Of a DNA stretch of 64,000 nt, positions 18,491 to 26,121 are shown one piece after another. The position numbers and the translations under genes are program-made. Positions within the stretch are counted from its first letter, which is position 1; the number at the start of each line of letters is the position of its first letter. Source of the DNA: Prevotella scopos JCM 17725 (GTDB taxonomy: Bacteria > Bacteroidota > Bacteroidia > Bacteroidales > Bacteroidaceae); contig NZ_CP072389.1 of NCBI RefSeq assembly GCF_018127785.1, positions 992,001 through 1,056,000 of the forward strand. Direction: 5' to 3'. Under the pieces are notes generated by a model. That model saw only the letters and a program-made list of their open reading frames with translations, was not told the DNA's origin and ran no database searches.

Positions 18491-19843
18491 ATGCAGGAAA
18501 ATAACAATCAAACTTTATGGCAGATAATTAAGCGTTATTTCAATGTCTTACCTGACAAAGACGGCGAAAAATATGTTATTAAACAAATAACTAATGGCAT
18601 CAACTTTCAAGGTTCTAATCTCTGGATACTTATCTTTGCCGTATTTATTGCATCCTTAGGCTTAAATGTCAATTCAACAGCAGTAATTATTGGTGCTATG
18701 CTCATCTCTCCACTGATGGGACCAATCATCGGTATGGGATTAGCTCTTGGAATTGCTGACTTGGACTTGTTCAAACAATCCATAAAAAACTATTTGGTAA
18801 GTACATTCATTAGCGTTGTTACTGCAACAATCTACTTTACACTTTCACCTATCACGGATGCTCAATCCGAACTCTTAGCACGCACATCGCCTACCCTTTA
18901 TGACGTATTGATAGCTCTTTTTGGTGGTGCTGCTGGATTCTTAGCTACGTCAACAAAAGGAAGAAACAACGTGGTGCCGGGTGTTGCCATTGCCACAGCC
19001 TTAATGCCACCACTTTGTACAGCAGGTTATGGACTGGCTGTACAAAACACATCCTACTTCTTTGGGGCATTTTACCTTTATTTCATCAATACTGTTTTCA
19101 TTGCTTTTACAACCTGCGTAGGTGTACGCTTTCTGCATTTTCATAGAAAGCAGTTTATCAATCGTGAAAAAATGAGACGAGTAAATCTTTACATCGTCAG
19201 CATTATCATTATCACAATTATCCCTGCAAGCTACATGACATGGAACATCATTAAGCAAAGTGTATTTGAAAATAACATAGAGAATTTCGTTACAAAGGAA
19301 CTTAATTATAGCGGAACAAACATTCTCTCACACCAATACGACCTAAAAACCAAAACCCTCCATGTGGTAGCGGTGGGCAATCCGATATCAACTGATTCGA
19401 TAGCTAAAGCACAAAAAGCGATGACTAATTATCAGCTTGATGGCTACGCACTAAAGGTGATACAAGGATCTAACTCTGATAGCTTATTACTCTTACAGCA
19501 CAAGAATAAAGGTCAGTTGATGGTAGGAGAAAAGAATACGGCTGAATGGCAAGAACTTGCATATAGAAATGATGTATTACAGAAGCAGCTAAACTCATAC
19601 ACGCATTATCCTGTACTTGCAAACGACATGAAAGAAGAACTTAAAGTCGTATGCCCCGAAGCAAAGAGTATTATGCTTTCGAAAGCATCTGAGTCTTTCG
19701 TTGATTCTGCCTCAATAAAAAATCACATCGTGGCTATAATCAAAACAAACAAGACACTTGCCAAAGACAACAGAAAACAGCTTTATGACTGGCTGAAAGT
19801 GAAAGTCAAATCTGACAGCCTTGAACTAATTATTTTACCATAA
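18491..19843 (+). CDS. DUF389 (TIGR00341) membrane protein
   Basis: A 450-residue protein. The N-terminal ~250 residues hold about eight membrane spans with the DUF389 signatures VIIGAMLISPLMGPIIG (64-80) and VPGVAIATALMPPLCTAGYG near 165. The C-terminal ~190 residues are soluble, with alternating strands and helices, and begin after a last span near 235-255. Members are found in many bacteria; their transport or sensing role is not established. It stands alone between two terminators. Confidence 0.88.
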   Translation: MQENNNQTLWQIIKRYFNVLPDKDGEKYVIKQITNGINFQGSNLWILIFAVFIASLGLNVNSTAVIIGAMLISPLMGPIIGMGLALGIADLDLFKQSIKNYLVSTFISVVTATIYFTLSPITDAQSELLARTSPTLYDVLIALFGGAAGFLATSTKGRNNVVPGVAIATALMPPLCTAGYGLAVQNTSYFFGAFYLYFINTVFIAFTTCVGVRFLHFHRKQFINREKMRRVNLYIVSIIIITIIPASYMTWNIIKQSVFENNIENFVTKELNYSGTNILSHQYDLKTKTLHVVAVGNPISTDSIAKAQKAMTNYQLDGYALKVIQGSNSDSLLLLQHKNKGQLMVGEKNTAEWQELAYRNDVLQKQLNSYTHYPVLANDMKEELKVVCPEAKSIMLSKASESFVDSASIKNHIVAIIKTNKTLAKDNRKQLYDWLKVKVKSDSLELIILP

Positions 19844-19870
19844 TAATAGTACTATACAAGAGTAAGAAAT

Positions 19871-19900
19871 ACCAAACCATCACGGGTTTGGTATTTTTTT
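19871..19900 (+). terminator. Terminator after the DUF389 gene
   Basis: ACCAAACC pairs with GGTTTGGT around a 6 nt loop and is followed by seven T. The rest of the ~340 bp gap to the next gene is very AT-rich and shows no other feature I can support. Confidence 0.85.
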
Positions 19901-20185
19901 TATACTTACATACATAAACAAAAACACTAAAATTGAATGTAGAAGATAGTTATATAGACTTGACTTTTTTGTAAAAATTGTATTGCTATCAAGTAAACAT
20001 TGTTTTTAAAAGGCGCTGATAGTGATTTTTATTAATATATAAAATATTATCACAATAACCATGAGATAATGTTATTCTTTATAAAATTACCACACAATTC
20101 TCACATCAATATTGCTTATATCAAATTTATTTATTATATTTACAACGACAGCATATTTTAAACTAAATAAAACATATCTAAGAAT

Positions 20186-20491
20186 ATGTCGAAAATTGGA
20201 AGCATTTTATTAGGAGTAGCAGCTGGAACAGTTGCAGGTATAGGTGTACTTTTTGTACTTGACAAGGATAAAACCTTATGTAAAAAGAATTCTATAGGCG
20301 ATAAAGTTGATGAACTAAAAGACCAAATAGATAGTCTTACAAGAAAAATGCGTGATAAATCAATGGAGTTAAAAGGCACTTTAGAAGAAAAGGTTGACAA
20401 TCTTTTATCAGATTCAGACAGTAAACCTGAAGACCTTGTTAAGCTATTAGAAAAGAAATTAGCGTCATTGAAAGAAAAAGTTAAGAAATAA
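20186..20491 (+). CDS. YtxH-domain small membrane protein
   Basis: A 101-residue protein with a Gly- and Ala-rich N-terminal membrane span (about 5-26) followed by a long, highly charged coiled-coil helix. This is the build of YtxH-type general stress proteins. It has no catalytic motif. The lipoprotein gene follows 36 bp downstream and a strong terminator closes the pair, so both are likely one transcript. Family assignment is moderate because such proteins are short and of low complexity. Confidence 0.7.
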   Translation: MSKIGSILLGVAAGTVAGIGVLFVLDKDKTLCKKNSIGDKVDELKDQIDSLTRKMRDKSMELKGTLEEKVDNLLSDSDSKPEDLVKLLEKKLASLKEKVKK

Positions 20492-20527
20492 CTTAGCAGA
20501 TTAGTAACCCTTAAAATCAAATTATTT

Positions 20528-20914
20528 ATGAAAAGAATCTTCAGTTTAGCTACTTTGATTTGTTTATTCATAGTAGCTCTTACTTCAATCTCTTGTAGCA
20601 AGACAGATGACCCTGCAGACAATGATATCTTTGTAGGAACATACAAAGGAAGAATCACTTATTTAGGTGATAAAATAAAGAAAAGTGCCGATAATGGTTC
20701 TATAACCGTCATTAAGGCAGCTGGTAGCTACTATTTTAGATTTTCAGATGGAATCCCTGACCTTAAAGGCGTAACCTTTAAGAAGGAAGGTGACCACACT
20801 TTAGTAAATATCGACTTGAAAGAAGGCGTAAAAATAATTAGAATCAATGCTTCATCATTGAATATTCTATACACTAAAGATGGCAAAATATGGACTGCTA
20901 ACGGAAAGAGATAG
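20528..20914 (+). CDS. Small hypothetical lipoprotein
   Basis: A 128-residue protein with a signal peptide and lipobox SISC (Cys23), followed by a ~100-residue beta-rich domain beginning FVGTYKGRITYLG. The pattern of alternating strands resembles the small calycin-like lipoproteins common in Bacteroidales, but I cannot name a family. It is probably exported to the cell surface or periplasm. It lies downstream of the YtxH-type gene and upstream of a strong terminator. Confidence 0.65.
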   Translation: MKRIFSLATLICLFIVALTSISCSKTDDPADNDIFVGTYKGRITYLGDKIKKSADNGSITVIKAAGSYYFRFSDGIPDLKGVTFKKEGDHTLVNIDLKEGVKIIRINASSLNILYTKDGKIWTANGKR

Positions 20915-20934
20915 TAGAGAAAAAACATAAGAGA

Positions 20935-20967
20935 AAAGCCCCGAAATGTATGACATTTCGGGGCTTT
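20935..20967 (+). terminator. Strong bidirectional terminator
   Basis: AAAGCCCCGAAATGT pairs perfectly with ACATTTCGGGGCTTT around a 3 nt loop. The following ~210 bp up to the IS contain no gene I can support. Confidence 0.9.
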
Positions 20968-21177
20968 CCATTTATTAGATAGAGAGATTTAGAAATAAAA
21001 AGTTGATATTAAACCCATATCTACCATTAGACCGCAATATATATATATTTTAACTATGGGAGTATTACCTACCATCTTTATTTTCTTATCAGTTTCTTGT
21101 CTGTCTATATAACTCGACATAGTCTGCTATGCCTGCGTTACAAAGCCAAACATCTACTCAATAATAAAACAATGGCC

Positions 21178-22219
21178 TATATGACAAAAATGTGCTTAAA
21201 ATCCTTGTAACTATCTAATAATCATTATCTTTGTTTTATTTATATTTTTATGGCAAAAAATCTGCTTTTATTGTGGCTCAAAATCGACTATAAAACGTGG
21301 TCATCTTAATGGTAGTCAACGCTGGTATTGTAAGTGCTGTAAGAGGAGCTTTGTTGGACATAATCGCCTTACCAATACCATTGTCAATAATCGTTATTCC
21401 AAGGGTAATCTAACAGTCAAAGATCTATCAGAGGAGTACGGAGTTTCAACCAGGACAATTTATAGAAAACTCACCAAATCTTATAAAGAAGAACTTCCCA
21501 ACCTTCTTGTTCGCCCTGTAGTGGTTTTAATGGATGCCACCTATTGGGGACGTAATTTTGGTGTCGTTATCATGAAGGATTCATTGTCTGGTGATGTACT
21601 TTGGTTTAAGTTTATCAATAGGCATGAACGTCTTGAAGACTATAAGGAGGGCATAAGCTACTTGGAGTCACTTGGGTATACCATTCAAGGGCTTGTATGC
21701 GATGGTTTTAAGGGACTTAGGCAAGCTTTTCCCAATTATAAATTCCAATTATGCCAGTTCCATCAAGTAATGACTATAAAGACAAAACTAACTTCAAGAC
21801 CCAAGCTTGAGGCTTCAAAAGAACTGCTTGAATTATCCAAGATGTTATGTCATACGGACAAGGAGTCCTTTATTGGGGCTTTAAAGGAATGGTACACCAA
21901 GTGGGAGGATTTTCTTAAGGAACGGACAACAACAGAAGATGGAAAATCACATTATACTCATAAAGCTCTACGTAGTGCTTTTTTGAGCCTTAAAAGGAAT
22001 ATGTCGTCATTGTGGACATACTATGATTACCCTGAATTGAAGATGCCAAATACAAACAATGCCATTGAATCACTCAATGCAGATTTAAAGACAAAATTGA
22101 ACCTACACAAGGGGATCAGTATGGAAAGAAGAAAGATCTTCATCCAAGACTTTATAAAGTCCCATTCTCCTAAGAAATAAAAGGGGAATGGGAGATTTTA
22201 AGCACATTTTTGTCACATA
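21178..22219 (+). mobile_element. IS256-family (IS1249-like) insertion sequence
   Basis: About 1.04 kb with one transposase gene. The ends are inverted repeats: 21178-21203 against 22194-22219, sharing GACAAAAATGTGCTTAAAATC and, with one mismatch, the outer TATRT. No 8-9 bp target duplication is visible outside them. A second copy of the right end lies 20 bp further on (22239-22261), which hints at nested or tandem insertion. Confidence 0.75.
21250..22180 (+). pseudogene. IS256-family transposase with N-terminal zinc ribbon, frame broken near the start
   Basis: The main frame has no ATG, GTG or TTG before 21521, yet homologous sequence extends well upstream of it: a zinc ribbon C-x2-C...C-x2-C (CFYCGSK, YCKCCKRS), then a helix-turn-helix (VKDLSEEYGVSTRTIYRKL). 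The DDE core follows: LMDATYWG, VCDGFKGLRQ and NNAIESLN. An ATG at 21250 (MAK) lies in another frame; losing one A from the six-A run at 21255-21260 would join it to the zinc ribbon as MAKICFYCGS. So the gene is either mutated, misread in a homopolymer, or expressed by slippage on the A-run. Confidence 0.8.
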
Positions 22220-22238
22220 AGAGAAAACGACGCTAAAA

Positions 22239-22261
22239 TAAGCACACTTTTGTCACATAAG
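22239..22261 (+). repeat. Second copy of the IS right end
   Basis: TAAGCACACTTTTGTCACA here repeats the IS terminus at 22199-22219 with one change. It could be a scar of an earlier related insertion or a one-ended event. Confidence 0.65.
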
Positions 22262-22324
22262 CCAAAACAATATATATATAGGCTCTAATAACTTATTTGG
22301 GTTAAAACACCCACTTTAGTGTCC

Positions 22325-22579
22325 TTATTTTTTCTTTCCAAACACAATGTTTAATAAGAATAAAACCACAACAGCACCTATAGCACCTGTGATGATAGAA
22401 CCAATCCACCCGTCACCAAGTGAAATATGAAGCACCCTTCCTAAAAGCCAAGATCCTACGCCACTTCCAAAAATACCAACAATGATATTTCCAAAAAGTC
22501 CTAAACCGCTACCTTTATAGATAAGTCCACCTAACCATCCTGCAATGGCTCCAATAATAAGTGATGCTATAATGCCCAT
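22325..22579 (-). CDS. GlsB/YeaQ/YmgE-type stress response membrane protein
   Basis: An 84-residue, almost fully hydrophobic protein with three membrane spans and the repeated Gly motifs typical of this family (GAIAGWLGGLIYKGSGLGL, then NIIVGIFGSGVGSWL). I chose the ATG at 22579 because the upstream in-frame start would begin at the promoter itself. Members are induced by general stress; the molecular role is not known. It is monocistronic on the minus strand. Confidence 0.85.
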   Translation of the reverse strand: MGIIASLIIGAIAGWLGGLIYKGSGLGLFGNIIVGIFGSGVGSWLLGRVLHISLGDGWIGSIITGAIGAVVVLFLLNIVFGKKK

Positions 22580-22603
22580 AAGCTTTAAATTTAATGTATA
22601 ACA

Positions 22604-22611
22604 CAAAGGTA
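22604..22611 (-). promoter_or_regulatory. -7 box of the GlsB-type gene
   Basis: TACCTTTG on the minus strand, 25 bp before the chosen ATG. It rules out the longer N-terminus. Confidence 0.6.
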
Positions 22612-22973
22612 AGAATTTTACCTAAAAATCCAAACAAAAACAAGAGTACTTTCCCTTATACCACAAGCGTATAAAACTTCTTACAAGGTTACTACCTAAT
22701 CCATACTTGCCAAATTATTACTTTGGAGATAACAATATAGAGTAAACACGTATTAGCTAAACGCTATATTAGTTACGCATAGTAAATCATAGAAGAAAGG
22801 TCATAGATAGTTCTGCGTAAATTCCATTATAAAAAAGACTCAACAACTTATCTTAAAACACGCAATAGATTTCGAAAAAACATTACAAACTCAACAGACT
22901 ATCTCACTTTAAAAGAAAAGAAAATTCATCCTTTTAGTATCTTTACAACAATCTGTTTATCAAGTTATTACAA

Positions 22974-23054
22974 AATAGCATTTCAAAAGATGCTCTTTAA
23001 GCCTTCAAAAGGGCATCTATTGAAGCATTAAAGAGCATCTTTTACCATGCTATT
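22974..23054. repeat. 81 bp long hairpin element
   Basis: An outer stem AATAGCAT/ATGCTATT (22974-22981, 23047-23054), a 3x3 internal loop, and a perfect 16 bp stem AAAAGATGCTCTTTAA/TTAAAGAGCATCTTTT (22985-23000, 23028-23043), with a further CTTCA/TGAAG inside. It lies directly before direct repeat A. It could be a dispersed palindromic element or a structured RNA; there is no obvious promoter. Confidence 0.7.
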
Positions 23055-23056
23055 GG

Positions 23057-23140
23057 GCGTCTTTTAGAAACCAATTAAGCATCAATTGAAAAACACGAGG
23101 CAAAGAAAATAAACAAAGTAGGCAAAGAACGAAACTTGCC
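23057..23140. repeat. Direct repeat A flanking the AbiL-like pair
   Basis: An ~84 bp sequence (GAAACCAATTAAGCATCAAT and onward) that recurs at 25911-25995 in the same orientation with only a handful of differences. The two copies bracket the two-gene defence pair. Between this copy and the first gene lie ~430 bp without a gene: a small hairpin CTGTTT/AAACAG (23340-23355), an arm pair CACGGC/GCCGTG (23378-23383, 23415-23420) and a promoter. Confidence 0.8.
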
Positions 23141-23486
23141 CCTCTCTCCCCTTTCCTTCGTCTGTTCATCACGACGGGGATGTGAACCCCATGATACACC
23201 TACACTAAATTAACCTACGTACATTTTAGCAGCAGCTAAGCAATTACCTTATATCCCTAAAAGATAACATAGTCTTTCCTTAAAAGCTCTTTTTACAAAA
23301 TATCCCAATGTAACTTTCTGATGACATAAACCTCTATCCCTGTTTGTCCAAACAGTTTTCTGCAATCGGCTACACACCACGGCAAGTAATGATGATTATC
23401 GAGGTGTTGGGTGAGCCGTGAGGTGAATGAGAATTTTGTATGCAGTTAATTTGCGTGAATTTTTCACGGCATATATTTATTTTTTG

Positions 23487-23494
23487 TATATTTG
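23487..23494 (+). promoter_or_regulatory. -7 box of the AbiL-like operon
   Basis: TATATTTG, ~75 bp before the ATPase start codon. The -33 region is weak. Confidence 0.5.
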
Positions 23495-23569
23495 CACCTA
23501 TTAAAAATAAAAGATGCATTTAGATGCTATCTGTATTTTATCATTTATGATCATTTAAATTTGTAAGTT

Positions 23570-24880
23570 ATGTTACTCAGAGTAATACTAAAGAATTTCC
23601 TGTCTTTTGAAGATGAGGTTCAATTTGATATGTTCCCTAATATGAGAAAGGAGTCTCTCCCCAATCATATTACTATGGCTGCAGGAGTGTTACCAACACT
23701 AAGAATGGCTGCTATATATGGTGCCAATGGTGCTGGAAAATCCAATATGCTTAAAGGTGTTGACTTTATCAAGTTATTAGTGACTAATAAAGATTTTTTA
23801 AATCAATCTAAAGTTTCAAGATATTTTTATGCGTTAAAGGATGATCCTGCTTCACAACCAATAACTCTGACAATAGAGTTTGTTACAAAAGCAGGAAAAG
23901 CATTTATCTATGCTGTTGAAATTGGTGAAGATGGTATTAAATCTGAAATCCTGCAAGAATCTGGACTTGGTGCAAAAGGGAATAAAAATGTCTTTACAAG
24001 AGAAGGCGACACTTTGTCTTTTGCAGTAAAACCATCAGATGAGGTGCAACAAATGATTAAAGTATGGCTGAAAAAAAATCCTTTTGCCAGTTTATTGACT
24101 ATTAATGATGATATGCCTGTTTTATCAGATGAAAACATTGCTATTGCCAAGAATTGGTTTCATGAAGAATTATTACTAATCGGCTTTCATTCGTTCATCC
24201 CTAGCTTAATTGAACTTTTTAGAAGAAATAAAGAAATCACTGAGTTTACATCGGCTCTATTCAAGGCTGTTGATTTAGGAATCAATACGGTCAAAGTTCA
24301 AACAGAGGATTTTGATGAATGGATTCGCTCCCACGATGAGGCAGAACCGTTAATAGAGAAATTAAACAAAATGCAATCTGGTGGAATATCTCAAATAACA
24401 GAGAACAGAATTAGACGAAATATCACCGTTGAAGAAGGGGTTAGAAAGATTAGTCAGATGATGTTTGAACAGTTTGGGAAAAACGGCTTTTCAAAAGATA
24501 TGGATATTGTGGCACAATCAGATGGAACAGTTCGCTTACTCAATCTTGCTCCTGCTTTTTATGATGCGATGATGGTTGGTAAAACAGTCCTAATTGATGA
24601 AATTGAACATAGTATCCATCCACATCTTACAAGAGAATTAGTAAAAATATTTTCTAATAAGGAGACAACTGGTCAGCTGATATTCACTACGCATGAGACA
24701 TGTTTGTTGGATCAAAAGTTTATTCGTACAGATGAGGTTTGGATGGTTGAGAAAAAGGATGGTAGCACTCACATGTACTCATTAAATGATTTTAAGATTC
24801 ATAATACCATCAATATTGAAAACGGGTATATGGAAGGACGCTATGGTGCTATTCCCTTTATTGGAGAGCGAAAGATATAA
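23570..24880 (+). CDS. AAA-family ATPase of an AbiL/RloAB-like defence pair
   Basis: A 436-residue ABC/SMC-type AAA ATPase without transporter or coiled-coil parts. Walker A is GANGAGKSN (about 55-63); the N-terminus RVILKNFLSFEDEVQFDM is the usual first strand of this group; Walker B and the catalytic Glu are TVLIDEIEHSIHP (~342); LIFTTHETCLLD (~370) is the switch His region. Proteins of this type paired with an RloB-like partner are known as AbiL or RloAB and act in abortive infection. The partner starts 6 bp downstream. Codon use is AT-rich, unlike rpsA or nqr, and direct repeats flank the pair, both signs of transfer. Confidence 0.85.
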   Translation: MLLRVILKNFLSFEDEVQFDMFPNMRKESLPNHITMAAGVLPTLRMAAIYGANGAGKSNMLKGVDFIKLLVTNKDFLNQSKVSRYFYALKDDPASQPITLTIEFVTKAGKAFIYAVEIGEDGIKSEILQESGLGAKGNKNVFTREGDTLSFAVKPSDEVQQMIKVWLKKNPFASLLTINDDMPVLSDENIAIAKNWFHEELLLIGFHSFIPSLIELFRRNKEITEFTSALFKAVDLGINTVKVQTEDFDEWIRSHDEAEPLIEKLNKMQSGGISQITENRIRRNITVEEGVRKISQMMFEQFGKNGFSKDMDIVAQSDGTVRLLNLAPAFYDAMMVGKTVLIDEIEHSIHPHLTRELVKIFSNKETTGQLIFTTHETCLLDQKFIRTDEVWMVEKKDGSTHMYSLNDFKIHNTINIENGYMEGRYGAIPFIGERKI

Positions 24881-24886
24881 TGGCTT

Positions 24887-25684
24887 ATGGACTTTTCAAA
24901 GTTTTCATATATAAAAGATGACTCCGAACAGGAGCCAAAAACGTCTATTTGTTATCGAGAAAATGAAGAACAGACTGATGCAGAGGATAGGCAGACAGAC
25001 GTAGGGGATAGTGAAGCAAACAATGTCATCACAGCTTTCAATGCCTCCCCAAACTACCAAAAAGGGGATAGTTTTCGTGAGCCATCACTTATCTTTATTA
25101 TCTCAGGTGGAGAAAAAAGAGAACGAGATTTCCTGAAAGAACTTATAAGCGGTAAGAAATCCTCAGTTTTAAGAGCGTTATTTCTTTCAAAAGAGAGGCA
25201 AGGACTACTTCCTGATCAAATGCAGAAAGAATGGCAGAAGATTAGAAAGGAGGGTAAATTTATAATTGATGACCAGACTTATTATTTAGAAAAAATAGAT
25301 GAGGTCTTCTTATTAACTGATGTCGATATTTTTTACGATCAGTTACAGGACATTCTCTCTTCTAAGGCGATGGATGATTCTGGAAGATGGATTATAAGCA
25401 ATCCCTGCTTTGAGATATGGTTATACTATTGTTATAAAAATGACCCTAATAATGATTTGAATTGTATAACATCATTATCTCCCAATCAACGAAGCAAAAT
25501 ACTAAAACAACGTTGCAACGAAGTTGTAAAAGGAGGACTAAATGGCATTAGGGCTTTCGGGTATATGAACAATGGTATAAAAAATAGCAAAGAACATTAC
25601 GCTGCGGATAATAATGGCATTCCTGTTCTCTTTGCTACACAAATGCACGAAATGGCACAGTGCATAATAGATAAACTAAAATAG
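24887..25684 (+). CDS. RloB-like protein, partner of the AAA ATPase
   Basis: A 265-residue protein. The first ~60 residues are acidic and probably disordered. The RloB domain (about 63-250) has a Toprim-like layout: FIISGGEKRERDFLKEL with the first acidic residue, VFLLTDVDIF with a D-x-D pair, and SNPCFEIWLYYCY, the family's most recognisable segment. RloB-type proteins are thought to be nucleases steered by the companion ATPase. The gene overlaps nothing and is followed by a MITE-like element. Enzymatic activity is inferred from the fold only. Confidence 0.82.
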   Translation: MDFSKFSYIKDDSEQEPKTSICYRENEEQTDAEDRQTDVGDSEANNVITAFNASPNYQKGDSFREPSLIFIISGGEKRERDFLKELISGKKSSVLRALFLSKERQGLLPDQMQKEWQKIRKEGKFIIDDQTYYLEKIDEVFLLTDVDIFYDQLQDILSSKAMDDSGRWIISNPCFEIWLYYCYKNDPNNDLNCITSLSPNQRSKILKQRCNEVVKGGLNGIRAFGYMNNGIKNSKEHYAADNNGIPVLFATQMHEMAQCIIDKLK

Positions 25685-25721
25685 AAATACTTATCATGTA
25701 ACTTTATAGTGGCTTGTACTT

Positions 25722-25907
25722 TCAGAGGATGTGTCAAAATGCAAATTAATAACTTGACAACTTTCAAGCTATAAGTACTTTTTTCCTTAAAGCAAAGAAA
25801 AGACCATTTCTTTACTCAAAATCGAGTATAGAAATGGTCTTTTAAAATGAATTGTTTCAAACTGTAAGATTATCAAAATGATATTTGCATTTTGGCACAC
25901 CCTCTGA
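25722..25907. mobile_element. MITE-like element, 186 bp, with ~27 bp inverted ends
   Basis: The ends TCAGAGGATGTGTCAAAATG (25722 onward) and the inverse of the segment ending at 25907 (TCAGAGGGTGTGCCAAAATG) match for ~27 bp with a few changes. The centre holds a long hairpin, AAAAGACCATTTCT/AGAAATGGTCTTTT (25798-25811, 25830-25843) plus TACTC/GAGTA, which could terminate transcription in both directions. No coding capacity. It may belong to a dispersed Prevotella repeat family; no clear target duplication is seen. Confidence 0.65.
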
Positions 25908-25910
25908 AAA

Positions 25911-25995
25911 GCATCTTTTTGAAACCAATTAAGCATCAATTGAAAAACACGAGGTAAAGAAAATAAACAAAGTAGGCAAAGAAACAAAACTTGCC
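25911..25995. repeat. Direct repeat B flanking the AbiL-like pair
   Basis: The second copy of repeat A, differing by a handful of substitutions and one inserted A. It begins 3 bp after the MITE-like element and runs into the next hairpin. Confidence 0.8.
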
Positions 25996-26057
25996 AACGA
26001 CATCGTACTTCACTAAGTTGTCCGAAGACAGCTCAAGACTGTACGAGCGTTGGCAAG
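25990..26057. repeat. 68 bp hairpin
   Basis: CTTGCCAACG (25990-25999) pairs with CGTTGGCAAG (26048-26057), then TCGTAC (26003-26008) with GTACGA (26041-26046), with a further CTTC/GAAG inside. No T-run follows on either strand close by, so it is not a simple terminator. Confidence 0.65.
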
Positions 26058-26121
26058 ATTATATTTTTAAACCTGCAACTTTAAGAAGGGGACTTCTTAA
26101 AGAGAGATATTAAAAAGTTTC

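Noticed and set aside
23378..23420. tRNA or small RNA gene in the gap before the AbiL-like pair
   Set aside because: Only one CACGGC/GCCGTG pair with a long loop; no cloverleaf, promoter or terminator.
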